Positions 50,206-61,497 of a DNA stretch of 64,000 bases are shown piece by piece. This DNA is from Chrysemys picta bellii (Eukaryota > Chordata > Testudines > Emydidae): positions 55,085,439-55,149,438 of the forward strand of contig NC_088800.1 in NCBI RefSeq assembly GCF_011386835.1. The letters are read 5' to 3'. The notes beneath the pieces are model-generated. The model was not told the DNA's origin and ran no database searches. It was given only the letters and a program-made list of their open reading frames with translations. The translations under genes were made by a program, and so were the position numbers. Position 1 is the stretch's first letter; every line of letters starts with the position of its first letter.

Positions 50206-53200
50206 CTGGAAAAAGAGGGAGAGATCAAAGCCAAGTGAGCAGGGGCAGGGCATGGCAAGCACCATGGGGGCCTCTACTCCACCCCTCACAGCCTGGCCAA
50301 CTAACTACACACACACCCCAGAACAGGGACACTGCTGCCACTCCAGACACCCAGTAAAACCTGCTCCCACTGAACCCCAATGGCTTCCTTGGTAAGTCCT
50401 AGCATCCCTTTGGAGCCTAGTACAGATACCTCCTCCCTTCCCCCTCCCACAGGCTAAGAAGAGCAAAGCCTTTTAAGGGTCCATATTTAAAGAACACAGC
50501 AAAACACCTGATTTAACATCACTCACTGCTGGATGGAAGCTCACACTTGGAAGCGCAGGGACGCCCTGCAGGAAATTCCCCTTCCAGCTAAAAACCAGTC
50601 CCATCGCTCTGTAGAGAGATGCTCCCCATGACAGGAGCTTTCCTGACACCACAGTGAGTGCAGTGGAGGCAGCTTCCTGCTAGCACCAGAGCCTCTGGAG
50701 CAGCAGATGTACTAGGGAGTGGCCAGGGCCCACCAGCAACTGGCCTCAAGCCCAGCTAAGATGGAAGACGAGGCAAAGGGTTGGTGCAGAGCCACACAGG
50801 GACAATCACACACACACTGCAGCCTGGGGTCCCCGTGGTGCCTCACTACCTCCTGGTCCAATTTCCTCCTCCGCCAGCAGCAGGCGAGAGGGGCTTCAAG
50901 GCCCAGTCCTGTGTGGGACTCTCTAGGGGATAAAGCCAGCTGGATGAGTAGCCAGTTAACGGAGAGGAGAGGTCAGTGCTACTTGGGCAAGTCCATTGCT
51001 TGCTCCTTTAGTTCTTCCCTCCCCCAGTCCATCAGCGACCAGAGTGGAAGGCACTGGAGAATGGCAAAGTTCCTCCTCCTCCCGGCACGTACCCGACAAA
51101 GCAGCAGAAGAAGCCGAGGAGGAAGTTCATGAGCCCTATCTCATGTGTGATCGCGGTGGTGATGGCCTGCTGGCAGTGAGGACACACCGTCTGCACGGGG
51201 CTGCCCTGGAATATTTCTCCCTGCAGCACGGTGACCGTGGTTGCTGCCCCCGATGGTACAATGACAGTTGCTGTGTGGCCACCAGGAGAGGGGTAATGTC
51301 CCGCAGCCGGGTAATAGCCCATGGGAGGGTGAGGTCCTGGGGGTGGATAATAACCTGCCAGTGATAAATACACACAGTGAGAGGTCTTGGCACATTAACA
51401 AGCGATTCCTATGCCGCGTTTCTGAGCAGCGGGACTACGTTAGCACTCAGCTGCTCCGTGTTCCCCAGCTGGCTGGCTCTGTGGGCTCAGCACTGACAGT
51501 CAGTACACGGATTATGGTAATGCCTAGGGCCAGCCAGGATCAGGGCCCCACTGAGCTGGGTACTGTACAATGAGTCGTAGTTACGTTGTAGCTCAGCGAG
51601 TGCAACCGAGGACTCTGCAGCCCTGTAACTGCTAACCCAGCACCTGGCTCTGCGCAGAGTGGGCACTGTGGAGAAAGGAACCGCACAGAGTCAGTCGCAG
51701 ATTACCACCGACGCCTCTCCGGAAAGGCAGGCTGCAGGGGCCCGGGAGCGGAGGCTCCTTCCTTGGTGCTAGGAGACCCCAGTGAACATCTCCTCTGCCC
51801 ACAGCACAGAACCCAGCACCACAGCTCTGGGAGTTCCTGAGAGTACATAGCAGCCACTGTGTTTGCCTGCCTGGTCCTGACAGTAACTGGCACCGGCTCA
51901 CGGGACACCAGAGCCTATCCTGCCATGCCACAGAGAGCAGCGACTGTGTATTCACTAGCAGGGCAGCTGGCATGGTGAGAAGCCCAGGCTGCTGCGGAGA
52001 GCAGGCAACAGCCCAGTCAGATTTCTGGGCTCCCCTCAGTGCACCAAAACAAGGCATCTGGAAGGGGCACACATTCATAGGAGCTCCTGCTGAAAGCCAT
52101 TCTCCACATTACCCAGCCCCTCCAGTACTCACCATGGGGCATGTAGGGCATAGAGCCATCTGCAGAAACGGGAGCGGGGATGTACCCCGGCTGCAGGGGT
52201 GGCTCGTACGGGGGTGGCCCAAAATCTGAAGGGGGCACAGGCATCCCATGGGGCTGGACTCCAGCAGTGGAGACTCCGTCTGAAAGGAAAGGCAGAAGGC
52301 ATGAAGGGTTAGCTGGACTGGAAGGAGGTCGCTGGGGAGAGTGGAGGGGCGAGGCAGCGAGTGGCAAAGCACAGCTGAGCTGAGGCGTTCTAAGCCAGGT
52401 TGCAGTGGCAGCCAGGCCCCCAGCATATAGAGTGCAATATTAAAGGGGGCCTGGCAGAGACCAACCAGGTGGAGAAGACCAACTTAATATTGCAGTGAGG
52501 GCCACACCCACAACAGGGCAGTGCCAGTGGGAAGAATCCAGCAAAACTGGAAACCCTGTGCTGTGCTAGAGGGAATTGGGAATGTGTCTCAGCCAAGCAA
52601 GCTCTGCCAGAGAAACCCCAACATCTCCCCTTCCCAGCTCGGGGGCTTTAACACCCAGCGTGTTCGGGAGCAACTCATCTCCAGTGAACATACTTCAGCA
52701 GGGGGCGCCCCTCCCTCCCAGCCAGTACTGGAATTCCCCTGCACAGGCAAAAGGTGCTGTGCCGATCCCGTCAAACCTAGAGCAGATCCGTGAGCACGGG
52801 GATTAAAGGCCCAAACTGTGGAAGGGGCATTAGCTGGAGACCAGCTGCATTTCGCTTGGGCACTGGCCTAACAGCCCCCTGCAGTTCCAGCCGACAGCTC
52901 AGTGCCTCACTCCCTGCTCTGCGACCATCTGAGCCATGGCTGAGGTGAGTTCTGTTGCAGAGCGCTATGGACTCTATGAACTACAGTCAATTCAGTCTGG
53001 CCAGCTGGGGGAGCAGCCAGGACGAGAGGGGGATGGGCAGGACCATTTGGGAGCTGAACTGGCCTGCCAATACTCTCACACGATATCAGACTCTCCTGCA
53101 TCTCCCCTCTGGCTGCAGCTGTGCGAGACAGGCGGGTTTCAGCCCCAGTGCTCCTTTGGGATCTCCACATCTAGCCAGGCTCCGAGATGGATACGAACTG

Positions 53201-55165
53201 GGGACCATGGAGTCCCAATATATATGCATCCACCCCAGGGGTGCACAGCAGGTCCCAGCAGGCCTCCACCAGCAGCTTGGCTCCTTTTGCTCTTAGAGCA
53301 CTAGGATTTTAGACCTGCCACAGCCACGCTGCCTCAGACTAATGTGCTGCGTGCTGCATTGTGTCAGCCATGCCTGCAGAGGCATCCCGGTGCTGGGTGT
53401 CTCAAGGGCCTCCTTGGACCCTGGGGAGCACCTGATCCATGCCCCAGTATAGACAGGCACTCGCTGCTCAAACCAAGCTGCAGAGTTACCGGGAAGCACA
53501 GCTCTCCCCCTTGCTCAACACAGGGGCAATGCCAGGGCATGGGCTGATACTCAAAGTGCAGTAAAGTTCCCGCAAAGCCGATTCACATCATTGCATTAAG
53601 GAGCTAAGAAATCCCACCCAGTTGCTACTAGCCGTTCCTCTGATTTTTTGGGAGGTACAAAGAATGCTGAGCAGCCAGCCTGACTCCAGTGATCCTGGGG
53701 CCAAGCATCTTCAGAAAGGAATTCTGGGAGACTCGTGAGCAGCCAATCACTATCCCTTTAAGGTAAAGGGCTCCTGGCATGCTGGGATTAATGCCCTCCT
53801 ACCAGACAAGAGGTGCAGGTAAATGCACAGCCAGATGGGTTTGAGACAGGAGTTTGAGGAAGCATATCTTGGTACCTTTTCAGCAGGAGCAATGGGACCG
53901 GCTTGGAGCCCACCAAACCCCAAGTGGTCAGGAGAGCAGTGAGGCAGTATGGAGAGAAATACAGAACTGGAACAATTCTCTGGCTGTTTCAGTTCATGAG
54001 GGGTCCTGTGGCTATAGAGACCTTCTACAAACCTCAAGGAACTGTGCTGCATGCTCATCCGTTATACAGCACCGTGCAGCGGTGGCAAGATTTTGGGCAG
54101 GGCCTAGGTGTAAGGGGAGAAAAAGGGAGGATGGGATGGGAGGAGCTGGTATTGTGAGAAGCAGGAGGGGAGAAGGCCCAGTGGGAGACCTCAGGGACTT
54201 TGTTTTAGCCATGCTGGGTCTAAGGTGGCAGCAAGCCATTCAAGATGGGACACTGGAGAGACAGACAGAGAAACAAGACTGTACTGAAGATGAGAGGCAG
54301 ATTTGTGAGGGGGTACAGTGGAGCCACAACAGCTGGTGAGATCATCCGGGGCAGGAGGAGGAGTCAAGGATGGATCCCCAAGAGACACCAGCTGAGAGGC
54401 AGGAGGTGGGAAAGCTCCCAAAGTTTGGGTCAGAACCCCTAGAAGAGCAGAGTTACTTGGAAGCCCAGAGAGACAAGGGACAGGCAGCAGGAGGGCAATC
54501 AACTGAGGCAGCAGCTGGGTCATGGAGCACAAGCAGAGGAGAGGAAGCGAGATTTGGCCAAGGGCCCTGGTGAGAGTGGTCTGCGTGGAGCCAGAGGCAG
54601 GGGCTCCTCTACAGAGAGGAATGAACCTGCTTTGACTAAGTCTGTCACTTCTTGGGCAAGCACAAGAAATACACTGCTCAACTGGCCAATAGCTGAGTCA
54701 CTGGCTGGCAGGTTCAGGAGGCAGGAGAGGCAGGCCCTGCCACGCTGGGTTAGGGTCTGGCCTGCACAAAGAGTCACTTGGCTGGGTGACCAGACCTCTT
54801 GGGGGTCTGGGATGGTTTTATTACAGCTTCTCCAGCTGCCCGCTGCATGACAGACCTCTCCTTGCCTCCCTGTTAGGGAGTAAAGGGTCTGAAATCGAGG
54901 TGGATCAACGTGCTGACTTCACTGCTGTAGAGGCTCTGCATTGACCCCAGTGCGCCCCACCCAGGAGTGTGTCTGTAAGGAGACCACCTGCCCCGGGGTT
55001 TCCCCTGCATCTGCCCTGCCCCCACTGCCATTGAGACTGGATCACAACATAGCCAGGATGCCCCATCCTCTGCAACTTACCTGACATGGTGGGTGGGCCA
55101 TTCTTCTCTTGTAGTAGTGGTGCAGAAGGTCCCCCTGGGTAGGGTGGGGGCGGGTCACTGGACAT
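50094..55165 (-). CDS. CDIP1: CDIP1, LITAF-domain protein (four coding exons)
   Basis: CDIP1 is a membrane-associated, p53-responsive pro-apoptotic protein of late endosomes and lysosomes. Coding exons, in transcript order, are 55,165-55,081, 52,279-52,133, 51,354-51,093 and 50,205-50,094. They join in phase into 201 residues (human 208). The N-terminus is Pro-rich with PPPY at residues 6-9 and 50-53 (WW-domain ligands) and PSAP at 13-16, which fits the P(T/S)AP motif for ESCRT-I. The LITAF domain has C135-x2-C138 and C187-x2-C190 as zinc ligands around the hydrophobic insert [20 protein letters not shown]. The C-terminus is YIYTYKRMC. All splice junctions are GT-AG. Upstream non-coding exons were not located. 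It converges on HMOX2. Confidence 0.97.
50206..51092. other. CDIP1: CDIP1 intron 3
   Basis: No recognised repeat or gene. Confidence 0.5.
51093..51354 (-). CDS. CDIP1: CDIP1 coding exon 3
   Basis: 262 bp, acceptor CACTGGCAG, donor GTACGT. It encodes residues 78-165, including the first zinc-binding Cys pair and most of the hydrophobic insert. Confidence 0.95.
51355..52132. other. CDIP1: CDIP1 intron 2
   Basis: No recognised repeat or gene. Confidence 0.5.
52133..52279 (-). CDS. CDIP1: CDIP1 coding exon 2
   Basis: 147 bp, acceptor TTTCCTTTCAG, donor GTGAGT. It encodes residues 29-78, the second PPPY motif and the Pro-rich [10 protein letters not shown] region. Confidence 0.95.
52280..55080. 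other. CDIP1: CDIP1 intron 1 (between coding exons 1 and 2)
   Basis: Apparently low-copy sequence. Purine-rich DNA at 54,050-54,600 gives long open frames on both strands without splice context or family similarity, which I did not accept as genes. Confidence 0.45.
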
Positions 55166-55179
55166 TGCTTACAGCTGGT
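55081..55179 (-). CDS. CDIP1: CDIP1 coding exon 1
   Basis: The acceptor (TTTTCCTTGCAG on the - strand) precedes 55,179; ATG at 55,165; donor GTAAGT after 55,081. Fourteen bases of 5' UTR are included, so at least one more 5' exon lies upstream. It encodes residues 1-28 plus one base. Confidence 0.93.
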
Positions 55180-56269
55180 CTGCAAGGAAAAGAATTACAG
55201 TACATACAAACTCATCACCCTTGGAAGTTCAGAGGCATCCACCCCCCGCACACCCCCAGTGCAGCTCAATGCAGGCAGACAGGGAGAGCTTTAGGGTTAC
55301 CGATGGGAACCAGATTTTTCCGGAAGTGTCATTTTTGTGGGATCCTAATCCAGCTCATCAATGGGCACTCGCTGCAACCTTAACACCCTGGGCTATGATC
55401 TTGTCCTCATATCTCCTGAGCTAAGCAGCTCGAGTTGGGGCCAGAACTCACAGGAAACCCATGGTGCTGCAGGCAGCATGGCTGCTGATTCAGTTACCCT
55501 TGGACCCTGGAGCCAGTGCTAAAATTAACCCAGCTCAGTGTTCAAGGTGCCATGCTGGAGGAGCTGAGCTTGCAGAGGGGATGCATAATAGTAGACTGTC
55601 CTAATATTTTTCATGAAAGGGAAAAATATTAACCCAAGTGTCCAAATTTGATTTTAAGTAACTACATTCTACCTCCCTATATTCTCCTGCTGTTTCAATT
55701 GGATACATTATCCTTCTTCGGGCCCTACTTAAAAAGGCTGTAGTGAGTTAAACAGCAGCTGTAGGTCACTGATGCAATTCCTGCATATATTTCCTAAATG
55801 CTTTGGGATTATTCAGGAGGGAAGCTGTTCTACCAAAGAGATCAGCAGCATCATTGTAGGATCAGAGCTAGAGGATGCACGTCTGAAATAAACATAGGCC
55901 CTGAACTCTGGATCCACATTTCATTAAGGTTAGAATCAAAGCTCTGTCTTATGTTAAAAAGAACAACACCTAGGGGGCAAGAGCTGGAAGAAAAAGCCCA
56001 TAAATCACTGAAGGAAATTAAATATTTGTTCCTAGAAGTGCCTAGTCAGCTTCTAAGAGAGACTTAGGAAAAGGATCATCTTTAGTTTCCAAATAGTTTT
56101 ACCTTTCTTCTCCCTAGACTGGGCAAATCAGATGCCCTGATTCAGTTAAGAAAATGACAAAATTCTTGTCTAAATTCTGTAGGCTGAAAGTCATGTTAAT
56201 CTGATGAAGCTGTGTGAGGGGAAACACACACACACTTTATCAAATGAGCAAAATGATTTCCCCACACCC
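55180..56269. other. CDIP1 upstream intronic DNA
   Basis: AT-rich sequence without recognised features. I searched for a CDIP1 5' exon and promoter here and did not find a convincing one. Confidence 0.4.
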
Positions 56270-57333
56270 CAGAGGCGAATTTACAATAAAACACAGGGTG
56301 CCCTGGCATGGCCGCCCCCCCCCCCCCAACAACAGGGGGCCTCAGGGCCAGGCAGCTGCAGGGGCAGAAGCTTGGTCCTGGGACTCCTGCTGCAGGCTCC
56401 ACACCCACTGACAGCCAAGCTCCCCACTTCCCCTTCCTTCCAGCGCTTCCCCGCCGCCAAAAAGCCGTTTGCCAGCGCTCCGGTCGCTCCAGGACGGAGG
56501 GGAGGAGCGGGGCCGCAGCGCGCTCGGGAGAGGAGGCGGAGAAGAGGCGGGGGCAGGGCCTTGGGGAACAGGGTGGAATCAGGGCAGGGCGGAGCAAAGG
56601 CGGGCCCCCCACACTACTCCTACACGTACCCCCCTCCAGCCCCGTGCCGTGAGTGGCTCAGGGCAGGGGGCTGGGGTAGGGCAGGGAGCACCCCCACAAC
56701 TCCAGCCCACACCCCCAGTCCTGACTCCTGCATCCCCCTGCCCTCCCTGACTCCTGCACCCCCCCCCCCACATTCCCATCTGCATCACTCGCACCAAATG
56801 GGAGCTGCCCCAGATAAGTGCTCCACACCCAATCTCCTGCCCCAACCCTGAGCCCCCTCCTGCATCTTGACTACTGGTCAGACCCTACACCCCAACCTGT
56901 TCCTGCACCCTAACTCCCTCCCAGACCCTGCACCCCCAGCCCCCTCCCACACACCAAATCCTGCCCAGACCTCGCACCCCAACATTTTTTCACTTTTTTT
57001 TTAATAAAGCGCTCTTATCCAAAGCACTTTACAATAGTTAGCTAACGGTACAAACAATATTTGGAAAGGTAAGTGGTCCGCCGAGACCCCCAGCAATTTT
57101 CAAGTGGTCTGTGGAAAAATAAGTTCGATTACAAAAATAATCAAGGTACCTCATTTTATTTCCATGTACTTCCTATTACTTATAGGAAGAGGAGGAAGAA
57201 AAAAAGAATGAAAAACAGGGATGGGGGGGCGGGGGAGATAAGAGAGAATGCTCTTTTTCTTGGCTGGGTCCCAAGGAGGGGCCCCAAAAATGAAGCTGAG
57301 CACAGGGCCCCACTAACTCTAAATCCGCCACTG
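56270..57333. mobile_element. 1.06-kb non-autonomous hAT with 8-bp duplication
   Basis: The ends are CAGAGGCGAATTTACAATAA and AACTCTAAATCCGCCACTG, flanked exactly by CCACACCC (56,262-56,269 and 57,334-57,341). The core contains a CpG-rich segment (about 56,440-56,660) and a C-rich 'CCTGCACCCC' tandem-like stretch (about 56,700-56,985). No transposase. Long Pro/Arg-rich frames inside are composition artefacts. Confidence 0.9.
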
Positions 57334-57341
57334 CCACACCC

Positions 57342-58917
57342 CTTTCTGGATGTGTTTCTGTATACATGTGTGGAGAGTGGCACAGCTGCTACAAAAGAAC
57401 TTTGTATCTGCACAAATCTCCATTCAGGCCAGTGGTTGTCCCCTCCCTGTGTGAATCAATAGGGAAGATGCATGGGCGGAAGGTCAGGATCCAGAAAGTC
57501 CTGGGTGTTTTATTTTGTACTTACTGGGAATGGCTTCTTTTCTGGATGTTTTAATGACTAAGAAAGCCCCCAGCAATAGAGCATGCTATCTAAAGCCACA
57601 CTCCTCACGGAGACAGTGCACGTGCCAGTGGGAAACCAGGGCTCTCAGGGTCAGGACATTCCTCGGCAGATTATAAACTCATCACAATTGAAGCCTACAT
57701 TTTGTCTTTTCACTAGGAAGTTCAGTCCAGGTCATGCGATCCCAGGCTGGTGTCAAGCACACTGGCAGCACTAGTCACCACTGGGTAGGTATGTAGATTA
57801 TAGATAGCACTTTGTTGGGGGGCAAGAGCTGGGACTTGCCCGGGGGCTAGACTGAGACTGTGTGATAATAACAGAGTATTAATCATGGAGATCAAGCACT
57901 ACCATACAGCCTTGTGATGATCAGACACATTCCTACCATTATTTCAAGACAGTTTTTCTACGTGGGTGAGGAATGCACTTCATATGGGAATCCATTTTGA
58001 AACTTCTCCCCCCAACCAGGATCTTTCCCTTGCTGCAGTCCGGACAACAGGGTCACTGGGAATGATCTGCTGAGCACCTCATGCTGAGGTAGGGCTCCTT
58101 AGTGGGAAGGGACAGGGAGAGGGAAAGGGGATGGGTATCAGTTTACCCGTAGGGCACTCATTTAGCAAAGCTTTAGATCAAGAGGACGGCTTATACACAA
58201 GTTTATACAGCATTTCTTGCCCCTTGAGCAGTATTTCACAGTGATTGGCAAGGGGTAAGAAACACTATTTCCCCTCCAAATAGAAGCACATAGCTATTTT
58301 GAAAAACAAGCTGCAGCATGCACAAGATCTATCTATTCCCTGGTACTCCAGCCCCCAGAAACAGAGTATTTTTTAGGGTCATTGTTAACCATTACTGGCT
58401 ATTGGAGCAAACGGCACTGAAATGCAGCAATAATAAAACTGCTCAGACTCTGCCAGCACAGAATTCACGGCATCACATCCAGTTCTAGGGCAATTTCATC
58501 CCCTTAGCCGAGCCCAGCACTGAAGGACTGGGATTCCGGACTCCCATTGCAGGAGAGAAGGGGAAGAGTGACTTGGAGATACCCAGAACTGGGATGTAAT
58601 TTTTGCCCGCTCTACCACCACCTGTCTCTGAACCACGCATCTGCTAAGTAAGGCAGATGTAGACATGAAAAATTAAACAAGGCAAGTACCTGAGTATGGA
58701 CAAATCTATACAACAAACACTCGCCTTTCTCAAGAAACTTCAAACATGCAGCAAGTCTCCCATGTGAAGCATTACACCCATTTAACAGAAAGCTAAATTG
58801 AGGCAGAGGGAAACTAACTTCCATCTGTTAAGACTTATAGCTCCTTTTGCCTGTTTAGTTTATTCTGCTCATATTTTTCCCAATGGCCTTCCCTGTTTCT
58901 TTTATAACAGATCATTC
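57342..58917. other. CDIP1 upstream DNA without recognised features
   Basis: No coding exon, repeat family or RNA gene recognised. Confidence 0.4.
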
Positions 58918-59012
58918 AAAGCAACAGAGGGTTCTGTGGCACCTTTAAGACTAACAGAAGTATTGGGAGCATAAGCTTTCGTGGGTAAGAACCTCATTTC
59001 TTCAGATGCAAG
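58918..59012 (+). repeat. Interspersed 'GTGTTAGTCTG' repeat, 5'-truncated
   Basis: AAAGCAACAGAGGGTTCTGT to CTTCTTCAGATGCA-like end (CATTTCTTCAGATGCA); the family head is missing. Confidence 0.7.
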
Positions 59013-59383
59013 AGGCATGAATGAGGGGGGATTTGATAGCTACTTTCAACTATCTGAAGGGGGGTTCCAAAGAGGATGGAGCTCAGCTGTTCTCAGTGGT
59101 GGCAGATGACAGAACAAGGAGCAATAGTCTCAAGTTGCAGTGGGGGAGGTCTAGGTTGAATATTAGGAAACACTATTTCACTAGGAAGGTGGTGAAGCAC
59201 TGGAATGTGTTACCTAGGGAGGTGGTGGAATCTCCTTCCTTGGAGGTTTTTAAGGCCCGGCTTGACAAAGCCCTGGCTGAGATGATTTAGTTGGGAATTG
59301 GTCCTGCTTTGAGCAGGGGGGTTGGACTAGATGACCTCCTGAGGTCCCTTCCAACCCTGATATTCTATGATTCTATGATTCAG
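59013..59383 (+). mobile_element. CR1 LINE 3' end
   Basis: The terminal part of the RT ORF (RGDLIATFNYLKGG, RSRLNIRKHYFTRKVVKHWN, SLEVFKARLDKAL) is followed by GGACTAGATGACCTCCTGAG and TTCTATGATTCTATGATT, the CR1 tail. Only about 370 bp remains. Confidence 0.9.
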
Positions 59384-59401
59384 ATGTCTCTATTTATTTA
59401 C

Positions 59402-59605
59402 TTAAGCCAGATCTACACTACAGACCTATATCAGAATAACTACATCACTCAGCGGTGTGAAAAATCTACACCCCTGAGTAACAGTTGTACTGACCTAACC
59501 CCACATGTAGACAGCACTACAGTGGTTCTCTCATCAGCACAGTAGCATCTTCACTAAAGCACTACAGTGGCACAGCTGCACCAGTACACGAAGACAAGCC
59601 CTTAG
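59402..59605 (+). mobile_element. MITE-like DNA transposon, family A copy 2
   Basis: Shares GGTGTGAAAAATCTACACCC and ACTGACCTAACCCC with the copy at 21,738. The right end GACAAGCCCTTAG is the inverted form of that copy's left end. Confidence 0.6.
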
Positions 59606-61039
59606 ATTTATGCTCTAGAGCACCCTTGATGTTATCTCAAAATGCATCGTAAATGCAGCGCTTGGGGAAAATCCATCAAACAATTAATCTTCGCCAAACT
59701 CCATTTTCAAATGCCTGAGGGAAAACAGTACTTATTTCAGAGTAGCTTAATCAATTTGCAGCATCTCTCTAGATCATCATTCTATCAGAGTGACCTACAA
59801 AGAAAAAATTGGGTTTAAACCCTTTTTAGCTTAATTGAAACAACAGGAATATCAGGTCTGCTCTTCCCCATTTGTGCTTGGGATCTCCACGAGTGACTCA
59901 CATATGGATTGAGAGCTCTCTCTGCACTGAATTGAAGAGGTATTAAATCCGAGAGAGCGATAAACAAAAGCATTACATTTTAAACACTGATCTTTTCACT
60001 AAAATTCACTCCCCCCTCTCAATTGCTCAGGTATCACTTACTTGATACATGTAATCTCAATTATCCTAATAGTTCATGACTCATCCAGATAGTCTTCCAG
60101 GGCAGACAAGACCTAAATGTCTTATGTGAAAACCCAGGGAGGGGGGAAATAGCCCAGGAGGCCTTCTTTATAAATCATAAAGCAGCGAGAGAGCACAAAC
60201 CCACAGTTTGTGTTTGCCAGTCACCTTAAAGGCTCTACAGATTTTGGCAGGGTAGGGCAAGAATTAAATACAGTAGATTTTTAAATCCTAACTCTCAGTC
60301 CAGAGATTATCCTGGCCACGAGCCTCTCTCCTGTTTCTAGGGCTAATGCACATTTTTTCAGGGTGTGAGACAAACTTCTGCTCACTGGAAATAGGGATTA
60401 AGGACGCTTAAGGAATAACCCATCTTTTAAATACTCAGAGGGACGGACCCTTCAAGCAACCATTAAAACACCAACTGCTCACCCCTCTCTGCCTGTGGCT
60501 GCTAAATTGCCATGTCCTCCAAATTGCAACAAGTCAGGACGCTGCACTACAACACGTAAGTCAAGTTCATTCAGGATGTTAGGAGGGGAAAGAATGGGGT
60601 ATCTCAGATGTGACAAAAACAAAGCCTTTGGCCCAGTGAAGAGCAGTGCTGACTGAGGCATTCCCAAAGGGCAGGCAGTGGTGATACCAATCAGTCGAAG
60701 GGCTCATCATCTATATACAAAGTTTCACTGGTTTAACTCAAGGTGCTATTTTAAACTCATGCAGTTAAAGGGCTGCAAAAGGTATGTGGACACTATCAGT
60801 TTAAACTAGGCTTATTTCTGTTTAGCTTAAGTCTATTCTTAACTGATGGAAACTAAACTGAAATAAGCCCCCTTTTAAGCCAAAATAAGAGTGTCAATAA
60901 ACTAGAGCAAATGTGTTTAGACAAAGCCTAAGGTGCTATAGGATCGAGGCAATGAGGTAGGACAGAAAGGATCTTCAGGGAACAGAGAAAAGGGACATAC
61001 TAAACTATAGTCCCACAGGATCTGCCCATTCTAATAGAC
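59606..61039. other. CDIP1 upstream DNA without recognised features
   Basis: AT-rich, no gene recognised. Confidence 0.4.
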
Positions 61040-61382
61040 CAGGGGTCGCCAAACTGTGGCTCGCAAGCCACATGCGGCTCTTTTACCATTAAAGTTTGGC
61101 TTGCGGAGTCCCCCATGGACCCTATTCTCCACCTACCAGACTGGAGGTGGGGGGAGCTCAGGACCTCTGCCTTGCAGCAGGGTGGTGTGGTAGGGGCTTC
61201 TGTCCAGCGGGGAGGGGGGTCTCGGGGCTTCAGCCCTACAGGACGCACCTGCCAGGGCTCAGGGCTTCAGCAGGAGTGGGGCTGAAGCTCCAACCCCAGC
61301 TCCCAGCACGTGTGTCCCGGCTCTTGAACGTCTGAAGATTGCTGTATACGGCTTGGAGGGCCAGTAAGTTTGACCACCCCTG
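61040..61382. mobile_element. Non-autonomous hAT element
   Basis: The ends are CAGGGGTCGCCAAACTGTGG and AGTAAGTTTGACCACCCCTG, flanked by TAATAGAC (61,032-61,039) and TAATAGGC (61,383-61,390), an 8-bp duplication with one difference. Confidence 0.88.
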
Positions 61383-61390
61383 TAATAGGC

Positions 61391-61456
61391 AATGCGATTA
61401 AAGCGTTAGTTTCAAAGATTACAATGGCCCCAAGGGAGTGCTACGGTTTTCTGTGT

Positions 61457-61497
<41 letters not shown>

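Noticed and set aside
53854..54339. 161-codon + strand frame in CDIP1 intron 1
   Set aside because: Purine-rich intron DNA with no splice sites, conserved motif or start context, and antisense to CDIP1.
56440..56660. CpG-rich stretch as the CDIP1 promoter
   Set aside because: It is internal to a transposon with exact target duplications; no exon with a donor leading to 55,179 was found there.
56204..56851. 215-codon + strand frame and overlapping Pro/Arg-rich frames
   Set aside because: They lie inside the hAT element 56,270-57,333 or cross its edge, have no splice context or family motif, and reflect C-rich composition.
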